Assembly (NCBI GenBank): GCA_001870995.2
Contig: MLAV02000002.1
Coordinates: forward strand, 248,001 to 312,000
From: Chitinophaga sp. CB10
GTDB taxonomy: Bacteria; Bacteroidota; Bacteroidia; Chitinophagales; Chitinophagaceae
DNA length: 64,000 bases
Reading direction: 5' to 3'
Positions 24,311 through 33,110 of the stretch are shown here, in pieces (the first letter of the stretch is position 1; each line of letters opens with the position of its first letter). Position numbers and translations under genes: made by a program. The notes beneath the pieces are model-generated. The model had not been told where the DNA came from. It saw nothing but the letters and a program-made list of their open reading frames with translations, and made no database searches.

Positions 24311-26416
24311 GTGGATGTAAAGAAAGACATATTATGGCGGGTGTATCTATGCGTTATCGGCATGGCGCTCTTCGGCGTCGCTATCCTCGCTAAAGTCTTT
24401 TATATCCAGAACGTCCAGGGAAGCTACTGGAGAAGTATTGCAGACAGCCTGCATACCCGGTATGTAGCCCTCGACGCCGACAGAGGTACCATCTATTCTG
24501 AAGAAGGAAGAATGCTCTCTTCCTCCATTCCCTATTTCGATATCAGGATAGATTTTGCCGCCGACGGACTCAGGGATAAACAGGGGAAAGTCTTCAAGGA
24601 AAACCTGGACTCCCTCGCGTTATGCCTCTCCCAGCTGTTTAACGACCGTTCCAAGGAGGAATACAAAACACTGATGCGGGAAGGCTATAAATCCAAAGAC
24701 CGGTATTTCCTCCTCAAAAGGGATATACCGTTCAACCAATACCAGGCACTGAGAACGTTTCCGATGTTCCGGCTCGGCAAAAATAAAGGTGGCATGATCG
24801 CCGAAACCAAAAGTAAACGCATCAATCCCTTTAAACTGCTTGCCAACAGAACCATCGGGCTCGCCCGCGAGAATTCACAAAGCGTAGGACTGGAAAGAAC
24901 CTACGACGAATACCTCAAAGGCGTTACCGGCAAACGCCTCATGCGCCGCATCGCCGGCGGTACCTACGTTCCCGTGGAGGGATACGACATCGAACCGGAA
25001 AACGGCCGCGATATCGTTACCACCATCGATGTGAACATGCAGGATATCGTGGAAACAGCGCTCATGAATATGATGGTGCAAAACGAATGCGAACACGGCA
25101 CCTGCATACTCATGGAAGTGAAAACCGGCAAGATCAAAGCCATGGCTAACCTCGGACGCCAACCCGATGGCAGCTACTGGGAAAATATGAACTACGCACT
25201 GCAGGTCGGCGAACCAGGTTCCGTATTCAAACTGGCCACCGTGATCTCCGTGCTGGAAGATAAATACGCCACCATGAATACCATTGTAGACATGGAAGGC
25301 GGTAAATGGCGTGTAGGCCGCAGAACGGTGTACGACTCCGAACCGCATCCCGGTCCGCAGAAGGTAACCATCAAACACGCGTTCGAACTCAGTTCCAACG
25401 TGGGTATGGCCAAACTTGCCGTGCAGTTCTACAGCAAAAAACCGAATAGTTTCGTCAACAACCTGAAAAGGCTGAAACTCGATACTATCACCGGTATTGA
25501 CCTGGTAGGCGAAGGGCGCCCGATCATCAAAAACACCTCCGCCCGCACCTGGTCCAATACCACCCTCCCGTGGATGGCCTTCGGATATGAAGTGCTGGTC
25601 AGCCCGCTGCAAACAGCCATGCTGTACAACGCAGTGGCCAACAACGGGAAAATGATGAAACCCTACCTCGTCAACTCCATTATGGAATATGGCCAGGTAG
25701 TGAAAAAATTTGAACCAACGGTAGTAATGGACAGCATCTGCTCCCAGTCTACCCTCCGCCAGGTGCGAGCCATGCTGGAAGGGGTAGTCACCAACGGAAC
25801 AGCTAAAAAATTGCAGAACCAATACTACACCTTCGCCGGAAAAACCGGTACCGCCCTCGTTGCCAACGGCAGCAGAGGGTATGCCGATAAAATCTACCAG
25901 GCATCATTTGCAGGTTACTTCCCTGCCAATGACCCGCAGTACACCTGCGTGGTAGTAATAAAAAACAAACCGCATGCACTCCGCTTCTACGGCGCCAGTG
26001 TAGCGGGTCCCGTGTTTAGAGAAGTGGCAGATAAACTCTATGCGCTGGCAGTGGAAAAACAAACTCCCATGCAGGCAAACGTCAAACTGGATACGATGCT
26101 TGCCATGAAAACAGGAAAAGCTGCGGAATGGAACGAAATACTCCGTACCCTGCAACTCCCTGCCGCCGCCATCCCGGCCACAAACGCCTGGGTGAGCGCC
26201 AAAGTATCCAACCAGAAAGTCAACTTCCAGCAGGTACCGCAACCGAAAGGCGCCGTGCCGGACGTTACCGGAATGGGACTCAAAGACGCGCTGTACCTGC
26301 TGGAGAATGCAGGACTCCGCGTAGTTGTAAAAGGCGCCGGAAAAGTGAAATCACAATCACTGCCAGGCGGTACTAAAATCGGAAACGAACAAACTATTGT
26401 AATAGAACTCAGCTAA
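24311..26416 (+). CDS. ftsI: Septal penicillin-binding protein FtsI (PBP3) with PASTA domain
   Basis: The 701-residue division transpeptidase has a membrane anchor (about 10-32), a pedestal/dimerisation region, and a transpeptidase domain with the nucleophile motif GEPGSVFKLAT (SxxK), SSNVGMAK (SxN) and AGKTGTALV (KTG). It ends with one PASTA domain (about 640-701; VPDVTGMGLKDALYLLENAG). The PASTA tail is usual in FtsI of this phylum. It cross-links septal peptidoglycan with FtsW. The start is GTG at 24311; no ATG is available before the membrane segment. Its TAA overlaps the murE ATG by one base (TAATG). Confidence 0.96.
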   Translation: MDVKKDILWRVYLCVIGMALFGVAILAKVFYIQNVQGSYWRSIADSLHTRYVALDADRGTIYSEEGRMLSSSIPYFDIRIDFAADGLRDKQGKVFKENLDSLALCLSQLFNDRSKEEYKTLMREGYKSKDRYFLLKRDIPFNQYQALRTFPMFRLGKNKGGMIAETKSKRINPFKLLANRTIGLARENSQSVGLERTYDEYLKGVTGKRLMRRIAGGTYVPVEGYDIEPENGRDIVTTIDVNMQDIVETALMNMMVQNECEHGTCILMEVKTGKIKAMANLGRQPDGSYWENMNYALQVGEPGSVFKLATVISVLEDKYATMNTIVDMEGGKWRVGRRTVYDSEPHPGPQKVTIKHAFELSSNVGMAKLAVQFYSKKPNSFVNNLKRLKLDTITGIDLVGEGRPIIKNTSARTWSNTTLPWMAFGYEVLVSPLQTAMLYNAVANNGKMMKPYLVNSIMEYGQVVKKFEPTVVMDSICSQSTLRQVRAMLEGVVTNGTAKKLQNQYYTFAGKTGTALVANGSRGYADKIYQASFAGYFPANDPQYTCVVVIKNKPHALRFYGASVAGPVFREVADKLYALAVEKQTPMQANVKLDTMLAMKTGKAAEWNEILRTLQLPAAAIPATNAWVSAKVSNQKVNFQQVPQPKGAVPDVTGMGLKDALYLLENAGLRVVVKGAGKVKSQSLPGGTKIGNEQTIVIELS

Positions 26417-27882
26417 TGAAGACGCTGCGCGACATATTATATAACGTAGGCATCACCGCCGTTCAGGGTAATACCGATATTACCGTGAACGCCATTGCAA
26501 TTGATTCCCGCGCCATTGGTAAAAACGATGCCTTCATCGCCGTTAAAGGCGTTCACGCAGACGGTCATCAATATATTGGTAAAGCTATAGCACAGGGCGC
26601 TACGGCTGTTATCTGCGAGGAGATGCCGGCTAATACGGACGGCAACGTCACCTATGTGCAGGTGAAAGACAGCGCCGCCGCCAGCGGCATCATAGCTGGC
26701 AACTTCTATGATAATCCCTCCCGCCAGCTCAAACTGGTGGGCGTTACCGGCACCAATGGTAAAACGACCATCGCCACCCTGCTGTTTCGCCTGTTCACCA
26801 AAATGGGCTACCACTGTGGATTACTCTCCACTGTGCAAAACCAGATAGGCGATACCGTTATACCATCTACCCATACCACCCCGGACCCCGTCAGCCTGAA
26901 CGCGCTGCTGGCCCGCATGGTAGACGATGGCTGCCTGTATGCATTCATCGAAGTGAGCTCACATGCCATCCACCAGCACCGCATCGCGGGGCTGCAGTTT
27001 GCCGGCGGCATATTCAGCAATATCACGCATGATCACCTGGATTACCACAAAACCTTTGATGAGTACATCCGCGTGAAAAAATCATTCTTTGACGACCTGC
27101 CGGCAAGCGCGTTTGCCCTCACCAACCTCGATGATAAAAGAGGCAACGTGATGCTGCAGAACACCAAAGCCCGCAAAGCAGGTTATAGTCTGCATACGCT
27201 GGCCGACTTCAAAGGAAAGATCCTTGAAAACAACCTGACCGGACTGATCATGTCCATCGACGATACGGAAGTACACTTCCGCCTCATCGGGGAGTTCAAC
27301 GCCTATAACCTGCTGGCCGTATATGGCGCCGCCAGGCTGCTGGGCGAAGAGAAGTCCAAAGTACTGCAGGCACTGAGTGACATCCACGGCGCCGAAGGCC
27401 GGTTTGATTACTTCGTGTCCGATAAAGACCAGATCATCGCTATCGTTGATTACGCGCACACGCCGGATGCATTGAAAAATGTACTGGCTACCATACAAAA
27501 CCTCCGCAAAGGCAATGAGCAGCTGATTACAGTAGTAGGCTGCGGGGGCGACAGAGATACCACCAAACGCCCAATCATGGCGGATGTGGCAGTGGAAAAC
27601 AGCGACCGGGTTATATTCACATCCGATAACCCCCGCTCCGAAGACGCTGCCGCCATCATCGCGGAAATGGAAACAGGCGTGCCCGTGCATCTCAGGAAAA
27701 AATACATCGCTATCGTAGACAGGAAAGAAGCTATTAAAACAGCGGTTTCCCTGGCCGGTAAAGATGACATCATCCTCGTAGCCGGTAAAGGCCACGAAAA
27801 ATACCAGGAGATCCATGGGGTAAAGCACCCCTTCGATGACAAGCAGGTATTGCGCGAGATGATGACCATGCTCGAGAAATAA
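26416..27882 (+). CDS. murE: UDP-MurNAc-tripeptide synthetase MurE (meso-DAP type)
   Basis: The 488-residue Mur ligase adds the third residue to UDP-MurNAc-L-Ala-D-Glu. Motifs are the N-terminal UDP-binding part with DSRAIGKNDAFIAVKG, the ATP loop GVTGTNGKTTIATL, HTTPDP, EVSSHAIHQHRI and the central SNITHDHLDYH. The C-terminal substrate motif reads TSDNPRSED; the DNPR form marks meso-diaminopimelate ligases rather than lysine ligases. ATG overlaps the ftsI stop, so the pair is coupled. A 97-base gap with a hairpin separates it from mraY. Confidence 0.97.
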   Translation: MKTLRDILYNVGITAVQGNTDITVNAIAIDSRAIGKNDAFIAVKGVHADGHQYIGKAIAQGATAVICEEMPANTDGNVTYVQVKDSAAASGIIAGNFYDNPSRQLKLVGVTGTNGKTTIATLLFRLFTKMGYHCGLLSTVQNQIGDTVIPSTHTTPDPVSLNALLARMVDDGCLYAFIEVSSHAIHQHRIAGLQFAGGIFSNITHDHLDYHKTFDEYIRVKKSFFDDLPASAFALTNLDDKRGNVMLQNTKARKAGYSLHTLADFKGKILENNLTGLIMSIDDTEVHFRLIGEFNAYNLLAVYGAARLLGEEKSKVLQALSDIHGAEGRFDYFVSDKDQIIAIVDYAHTPDALKNVLATIQNLRKGNEQLITVVGCGGDRDTTKRPIMADVAVENSDRVIFTSDNPRSEDAAAIIAEMETGVPVHLRKKYIAIVDRKEAIKTAVSLAGKDDIILVAGKGHEKYQEIHGVKHPFDDKQVLREMMTMLEK

Positions 27883-27930
27883 GGAAGTGTGCAGTTGATG
27901 TAAATAATTGGAATAACTCAATGACTTAAT

Positions 27931-27963
27931 AGCCTGCAACGCCGCTATGGCAGGGCGCTGCAG
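27931..27963 (+). other. Hairpin in the murE-mraY gap
   Basis: CCTGCA and TGCAGG enclose, after one mismatch, CGCC and GGCG with a 10-base loop. No T run follows (TACGACTAAA), so it does not look like a terminator. It may slow decay or modulate readthrough into mraY. Confidence 0.35.
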
Positions 27964-27979
27964 GTACGACTAAAACTAT

Positions 27980-29239
27980 ATGTTATATTATTTTTTAAAT
28001 TATCTGAAATCAGAATTCAACATCAGCGTAATCGGCGGTGGAATGTTCCAGTTCATCACCTTCCGGGTTACCATGGCACTGCTATTGTCGCTGGTGATCT
28101 CCCTGCTTTTGGGTAAACGTATTATCAGATTGCTGCAGCGCCGCCAGATCGGGGAAACCATCCGCGAACTCGGCCTCCAGGGAGAAAATTCCAAAAAAGG
28201 CACCCCTACTATGGGCGGCCTGATCATCCTGTCTGCCATTGTTATTCCTACATTATTATTTGCACAGGTAGCGAATGTGTACATCTGGCTCATGCTGCTG
28301 AGTACCGTATGGCTCGGACTGATCGGCTTCCTGGACGATTATATTAAAGTCTTCAAGAAAAATAAAGAGGGCCTGGCCGGCAGATTTAAAATCATGGGTC
28401 AGGTAGGTCTGGGCCTGATCGTAGGCTGTACCCTTTATTTTAATAACGATGTGGTAGTGTCCCGCGAGGTGGTAGGTCCCAAGAAGATTGCCGCCTACGA
28501 AAGGCCGGTAAAAAACCACCCGGAAAGAGTGACACGCGACGGGCACCGGTTCGTGGATGTGAAAACGCCCATCACTACCATCCCGTTCGTGAAAAACCAC
28601 GAGTTCAATTACTCCAAACTGATCTCCTGGATTCCCGGCGCTGAAAAATACACCTGGGCGCTGTATATCCTGATCGTCATCTTTGTGATCACCGCCGTAT
28701 CCAACGGCGCTAACATAACGGATGGACTGGACGGCCTGGCAACGGGCGTTTCGGCAATTATAGGGGTAGGCCTCGGCATCTTCGCCTATGTTTCCGGTAA
28801 CATCCAGTTTGCAGAATACCTCAATGTAATGTACATCCCCTACCTCGGGGAATTGTCCATTTTTATTGCGGCATTCGTAGGGGCCTGTGTGGGCTTCCTC
28901 TGGTACAATGCTTATCCGGCGCAGGTATTCATGGGAGATACCGGCAGCCTCGCCATCGGCGGCATTATTGCCTCCCTGGCATTCATCGTACGCAAGGAGC
29001 TGCTCATCCCCATCTTCTGCGGCGTATTCCTGGTAGAACTGGTGTCCGTAATGGTACAGGTATCCTACTTCAAATACACCAAGAAGAAATATGGCGAAGG
29101 AAGAAGGCTGCTGAAAATGTCGCCCCTCCACCACCATTACCAGAAACTAGGTTACCACGAAAGCAAAATTTCCGTACGCTTCTGGATCGTAACCATCATG
29201 TGCGTGGTATTTGCCATCGCTACATTCAAAATGAGATAA
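27980..29239 (+). CDS. mraY: Phospho-MurNAc-pentapeptide transferase MraY
   Basis: The 419-residue polytopic enzyme transfers phospho-MurNAc-pentapeptide to undecaprenyl phosphate, forming lipid I. It shows KKGTPTMGGLIIL, the catalytic Asp pair in IGFLDDYIKVFKKNKEGL, NITDGLDGLATGVS, and the C-terminal MSPLHHHYQKLG motif. An insert of about 70 residues between the DDYIK block and the next core helix (with FVDVKTPIT) is typical of Bacteroidota MraY. About ten membrane segments are visible. ATG at 27980. Confidence 0.97.
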   Translation: MLYYFLNYLKSEFNISVIGGGMFQFITFRVTMALLLSLVISLLLGKRIIRLLQRRQIGETIRELGLQGENSKKGTPTMGGLIILSAIVIPTLLFAQVANVYIWLMLLSTVWLGLIGFLDDYIKVFKKNKEGLAGRFKIMGQVGLGLIVGCTLYFNNDVVVSREVVGPKKIAAYERPVKNHPERVTRDGHRFVDVKTPITTIPFVKNHEFNYSKLISWIPGAEKYTWALYILIVIFVITAVSNGANITDGLDGLATGVSAIIGVGLGIFAYVSGNIQFAEYLNVMYIPYLGELSIFIAAFVGACVGFLWYNAYPAQVFMGDTGSLAIGGIIASLAFIVRKELLIPIFCGVFLVELVSVMVQVSYFKYTKKKYGEGRRLLKMSPLHHHYQKLGYHESKISVRFWIVTIMCVVFAIATFKMR

Positions 29240-29281
29240 GATATTTTATTAAAACATAAATAACGTAGAAGAATAAACGAA

Positions 29282-30622
29282 ATGGCACATAAACTGATCA
29301 TATTAGGAGCCGGAGAGAGTGGAATTGGTGCGGCCTTGCTGGGTAAACAGCAGGGATATGAAGTTTTTGTGTCAGACGGCAGCCCGATTAAAGACATTTA
29401 TAAGCAGGAACTGGCGGTTAACCAGATACCATTCGAAGAAGGTCATCATTCCTGGGATACAATACTTGGCGCAGACGAAATCGTGAAAAGCCCGGGTATC
29501 CCCGAAAAATCAGAACTGATGAAAAAGGTGCGCGAAAAAGGCGTACCGGTGATTTCCGAGATTGAGCTGGCCTACCGTTTTTCGAAAGGTAAAAAGATTA
29601 TTGCCATCACTGGCAGCAACGGCAAAAGCACCACCACCGCCCTTACCTATCACCTCTTCAAAACCGCAGGTTATGACGTGGCTATGGTAGGCAACATCGG
29701 AGTGAGCTATGCCCGCCAGGTGGCCACCGCACCAGCGGAGTATTATGTGATTGAAGTTAGCAGCTTTCAGCTGGATGACATTAAGGAGTTCAAACCCAAC
29801 GTGGCCATCCTGCTGAACATTACGCCTGATCACCTGGACCGGTATGAGTACAAGATGGAAAACTACGTGAAGTCCAAATTCAGGATTGTCATGAACCAGA
29901 CAAAGGATGATACATTCATCTACTGTGAAGATGATCCCGAGATCATGCAGCATTTACCGCAGCAACCCATTAATTCAACATCAATACCTTTTACCATCAT
30001 GAAACGACTGAAAGCAGGCGGCTACGTCGAAAACGACCAGTTGCACATAAAGGTAGACGAACAGCCGGTCATAGTCAGTATCTACGACCTGGCGCTGAAA
30101 GGAAAACACAACCTGTACAACTCCATGGCAGCCGGTATCGCCGGCAAAACGATGGGCATCCGCAAGGAGAAGATCCGCGAAAGCCTCACCAGTTTCAAAA
30201 GCCTGGAGCACAGGATGGAATATGTGGCCACTGTCAAAGGGGTGGATTTCATCAACGACAGCAAGGCTACCAACGTCAATTCCGTATGGTTTGCGCTGGA
30301 AAGCATGGAAAAGCCCATTGTACTCATCATGGGCGGTGTGGATAAAGGGAACGATTACAGCGCCATCCGTCCCCTCGTACAGGAAAAGGTAAAGGCCATT
30401 GTATGCCTCGGTGTGGATAACAAACCCATCGAAGAAGCGCTCCGCAACGACACGCCGGTGATGGTCAACACCACCAGCATGAAGGAAGCGGTAACCACGG
30501 CGCTGAAACTGGCAGCCAAAGGCGATGTGGTACTGCTCTCCCCGGCCTGCGCCAGCTTCGACCTCTTCAAGAATTATGAAGACCGGGGCCGGCAGTTCAA
30601 AGACGCCGTCAGGGAGTTATAA
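29282..30622 (+). CDS. murD: UDP-MurNAc-L-alanine:D-glutamate ligase MurD
   Basis: The 446-residue Mur ligase adds D-Glu. It shows ILGAGESGIGAALL at the N-terminus, the ATP loop AITGSNGKSTTTALTYH, EVSSFQLDDI, NITPDHLDRYEYKMENY and INDSKATNVNSVWFAL with the conserved DSKATN. The product is of ordinary length. The ATG is preceded by a GAATAAACGAA stretch that also occurs before ftsW. Confidence 0.97.
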   Translation: MAHKLIILGAGESGIGAALLGKQQGYEVFVSDGSPIKDIYKQELAVNQIPFEEGHHSWDTILGADEIVKSPGIPEKSELMKKVREKGVPVISEIELAYRFSKGKKIIAITGSNGKSTTTALTYHLFKTAGYDVAMVGNIGVSYARQVATAPAEYYVIEVSSFQLDDIKEFKPNVAILLNITPDHLDRYEYKMENYVKSKFRIVMNQTKDDTFIYCEDDPEIMQHLPQQPINSTSIPFTIMKRLKAGGYVENDQLHIKVDEQPVIVSIYDLALKGKHNLYNSMAAGIAGKTMGIRKEKIRESLTSFKSLEHRMEYVATVKGVDFINDSKATNVNSVWFALESMEKPIVLIMGGVDKGNDYSAIRPLVQEKVKAIVCLGVDNKPIEEALRNDTPVMVNTTSMKEAVTTALKLAAKGDVVLLSPACASFDLFKNYEDRGRQFKDAVREL

Positions 30623-30664
30623 TTAATGGGTAAGAGGTATTGTAACTGTAACGAATAAACGAAA

Positions 30665-31861
30665 ATGAATAATCTGCTCTATAGAACCAAAGGCGATAAA
30701 GTTATCTGGACGATAGTGATTTTCCTGTCGCTGGTTAGCCTGCTGTCGGTATATAGCGCAACAGGATCACTGGCCTATCGGGAAAGAGGCGGACATACAG
30801 AATACTATCTGCTGAAGCAGCTTTCCGTACTGGGCATGGGGCTCCTGATCATCTATTTCGCTCACCGGGTGAATTACACCATTTACTCCCGGGTAGCGCA
30901 GGTAGGCTTCCTGATATCCATACCGCTGCTGATATACACATTGGCATTCGGTTCCAATATCAACCAGGCCAGCAGATGGATCAGTCTTCCCATTATCAAC
31001 CTGACCTTCCAGACATCGGATGTAGCCAAGCTCTTCATCTTCATGTATGTAAGCAGGCAGTTATCCAGAAGACAACATATCATTGAAGATTTCCGAAAGG
31101 GTTTTCTTCCGATCATCATCCCGGTAGGCATCATCTGCCTGCTGATCATGCCGGCCAATATGAGTACGGCTTTGCTGTTGGGCGCCAGTTGTATGATCCT
31201 CTTCTTCATCGGAAGGGTTCCCATCCGGTTCCTGGCAGGCATGGTGGCAGCCGGCGCTGTGCTGGTGGTGCTGATGTTCATGATAGCGAAATTCACCGGT
31301 AAGGAAATGCGTACGAAAACATGGGAAAAGCGTATCGAAAGCTTTTTGCATGACGATCATACCGAAACGCCCTACCAGGTACAACAGGCAAACATCGCGA
31401 TCGCCGGCGGCGGTATGATGGGAAAAGGCCCGGGTAACAGTACACAACGTAACTTTTTACCGCATGCCTATTCCGATTACATCTACGCCACGATCATTGA
31501 AGAATACGGACTGGTGGGCGCCTTCCTGATCCTCGCAGCTTACATGCTGCTGTTGCTCAGGAGCATCCGCATCTACCGGAGATGCCCCTACGCTTTTGGC
31601 GCCTTCCTCGCGGTAGGCCTTAGCGTAACCCTGGTGATACAGGCGCTGACCAACATGGCGGTAAACGTTCACCTCTTCCCGGTAACAGGGGTAACCCTGC
31701 CGCTGGTAAGTATGGGAGGTTCCTCCGTGATCTTTACCAGCCTGGCCATCGGTATTATCCTCAGCGTAGCCCGGAATGTGGAAGAGATGGAGGGTAAACA
31801 GGCGGAAAAAGAAAGACTGGAACGGGTAATGGCAGCCCGTGAAAACGAAGCAGTAGCATAA
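30665..31861 (+). CDS. ftsW: Septal peptidoglycan polymerase FtsW (SEDS family)
   Basis: The 398-residue SEDS protein has about ten membrane helices and shows VYSATGSLAYRERGG, GSNINQASRWISLP with the conserved Trp-Ile, a FQTSDVAKLF segment containing the Ser/Asp of SEDS glycosyltransferases, GGGMMGKGPGNSTQRNFLP, and MGGSSVIFTSLAIGIILSVAR. It polymerises lipid II at the septum with FtsI. It ends with a charged cytoplasmic tail of about 35 residues. Between murD and murG as expected. Confidence 0.96.
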   Translation: MNNLLYRTKGDKVIWTIVIFLSLVSLLSVYSATGSLAYRERGGHTEYYLLKQLSVLGMGLLIIYFAHRVNYTIYSRVAQVGFLISIPLLIYTLAFGSNINQASRWISLPIINLTFQTSDVAKLFIFMYVSRQLSRRQHIIEDFRKGFLPIIIPVGIICLLIMPANMSTALLLGASCMILFFIGRVPIRFLAGMVAAGAVLVVLMFMIAKFTGKEMRTKTWEKRIESFLHDDHTETPYQVQQANIAIAGGGMMGKGPGNSTQRNFLPHAYSDYIYATIIEEYGLVGAFLILAAYMLLLLRSIRIYRRCPYAFGAFLAVGLSVTLVIQALTNMAVNVHLFPVTGVTLPLVSMGGSSVIFTSLAIGIILSVARNVEEMEGKQAEKERLERVMAARENEAVA

Positions 31862-31893
31862 TTAAACAGATTAAAACAGCAACAATAGCACAG

Positions 31894-32994
31894 ATGCAAC
31901 GCAAAATTATCATAGCAGGCGGCGGTACAGGAGGACATATCTTCCCGGCCATTGCCATTGCCAATGCGTTGAAAAAGATTCAACCGGATACAGAGATCCT
32001 CTTTGTGGGCGCCAAAGGCAAAATGGAGATGGAGAAAGTGCCGCAGGCAGGCTACCGCATCGAAGGACTGGAAATAGCAGGATTCAACAGGAGCAACCTT
32101 TTCAAAAATATACTGCTGCCTTTCAAAATCTGGAAAAGCCTGCGGCATGCAAAGGCCATCATCAGGGATTTCCAGCCGGATGCAGTCATAGGCGTTGGCG
32201 GTTATGCCAGCTTCCCTATCCTGCGGGCGGCCCAGCGGATGCAGATCCCTTCGCTGATACAGGAACAGAATTCATTTGCCGGCAAGTCCAATAAAATTTT
32301 GGGGAAGAAGGCAAAGAAAATATGTGTGGCGTACGACGGTATGGAACGCTTCTTCCCGGCGGACAAGCTGATATTAACCGGCAATCCTGTCAGGAATAAT
32401 ATCACCCAGTCGGCCGTAACGAAAGAGGATGCCCTGCAGCACTTTGACCTCGTCCCCGGCAGGCAAACCGTGTTTGCCGTAGGCGGCAGCCTGGGTGCAA
32501 AGGCCATCAATGAAGCACTGGTTCCCTTACTGCCATTGTTCGTGCAGAAAAATATCCAGTTGCTCTGGCAAACGGGCAAACCGTTTTATGAAACGGCTAA
32601 AGCAGCTGCCGCTCCTTACGCATCTCACGTAAAAGTCCACGAGTTTATCAATGTAATGGACTTTGCTTATAAGGCGGGAGATGTAGTACTATCAAGGGCA
32701 GGCGCACTCGCCATTGCAGAGCTCTGCATTGTGAAAAAGCCGGTCATCTTCGTGCCTTACCCATTCGCAGCGGAGGATCACCAGACGTCCAATGCCATGA
32801 ACCTGGTTAACAAGGACGCCGGCCTCATCATCAAAAACGATGCGGTAGGCACAGAGCTGGAAAGCGTGCTTTTCAGCCTCCTTCAGAATAAGGCGCTGAT
32901 GGAGAAAATGGCGCAGAACATCGGCGCCATGGCGCATCCGAATGCCGATATGGACATCGCCCAACAGGTATTTGCCATCATCAATGAAAGGTAA
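31894..32994 (+). CDS. murG: UDP-GlcNAc:lipid I N-acetylglucosaminyltransferase MurG
   Basis: The 366-residue GT28 glycosyltransferase forms lipid II. It shows the N-terminal IIIAGGGTGGHIFPAIAIAN, GVGGYASFPILRAAQ, EQNSFAGKSNKILGKKA, GGSLGAKAINEALV, and the UDP-GlcNAc site SRAGALAIAELC with VPYPFAAEDHQTSNA. Start ATG at 31894, 33 bases after ftsW. It is followed by a 116-base gap containing two hairpins before murC. Confidence 0.97.
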   Translation: MQRKIIIAGGGTGGHIFPAIAIANALKKIQPDTEILFVGAKGKMEMEKVPQAGYRIEGLEIAGFNRSNLFKNILLPFKIWKSLRHAKAIIRDFQPDAVIGVGGYASFPILRAAQRMQIPSLIQEQNSFAGKSNKILGKKAKKICVAYDGMERFFPADKLILTGNPVRNNITQSAVTKEDALQHFDLVPGRQTVFAVGGSLGAKAINEALVPLLPLFVQKNIQLLWQTGKPFYETAKAAAAPYASHVKVHEFINVMDFAYKAGDVVLSRAGALAIAELCIVKKPVIFVPYPFAAEDHQTSNAMNLVNKDAGLIIKNDAVGTELESVLFSLLQNKALMEKMAQNIGAMAHPNADMDIAQQVFAIINER

Positions 32995-33017
32995 GTATCA
33001 ACAAATAGTAACGCATG

Positions 33018-33093
33018 CTGAAGAAAATTATGCAAATAATCTTCAGAAAATATTGAAAATAAAAATCTTAAAGAGATATATCAGCGTATATCT
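33018..33093 (+). other. Two hairpins in the murG-murC gap
   Basis: CTGAAG (33018-33023) pairs with CTTCAG (33041-33046), and ATTAT with ATAAT closes a GCAA loop inside. Further on, AGATATA (33074-33080) pairs with TATATCT (33087-33093). Neither has a good terminator T run. Confidence 0.35.
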
Positions 33094-33110
33094 TTCGTTA
33101 TAGAGAGGTT

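Noticed and set aside
24875..25822. 315-codon open frame antisense to ftsI
   Set aside because: Shadow frame, His/Phe-rich, no domain.
27082..27939. 285-codon open frame antisense to murE
   Set aside because: Shadow of the murE reading frame with no recognisable product.
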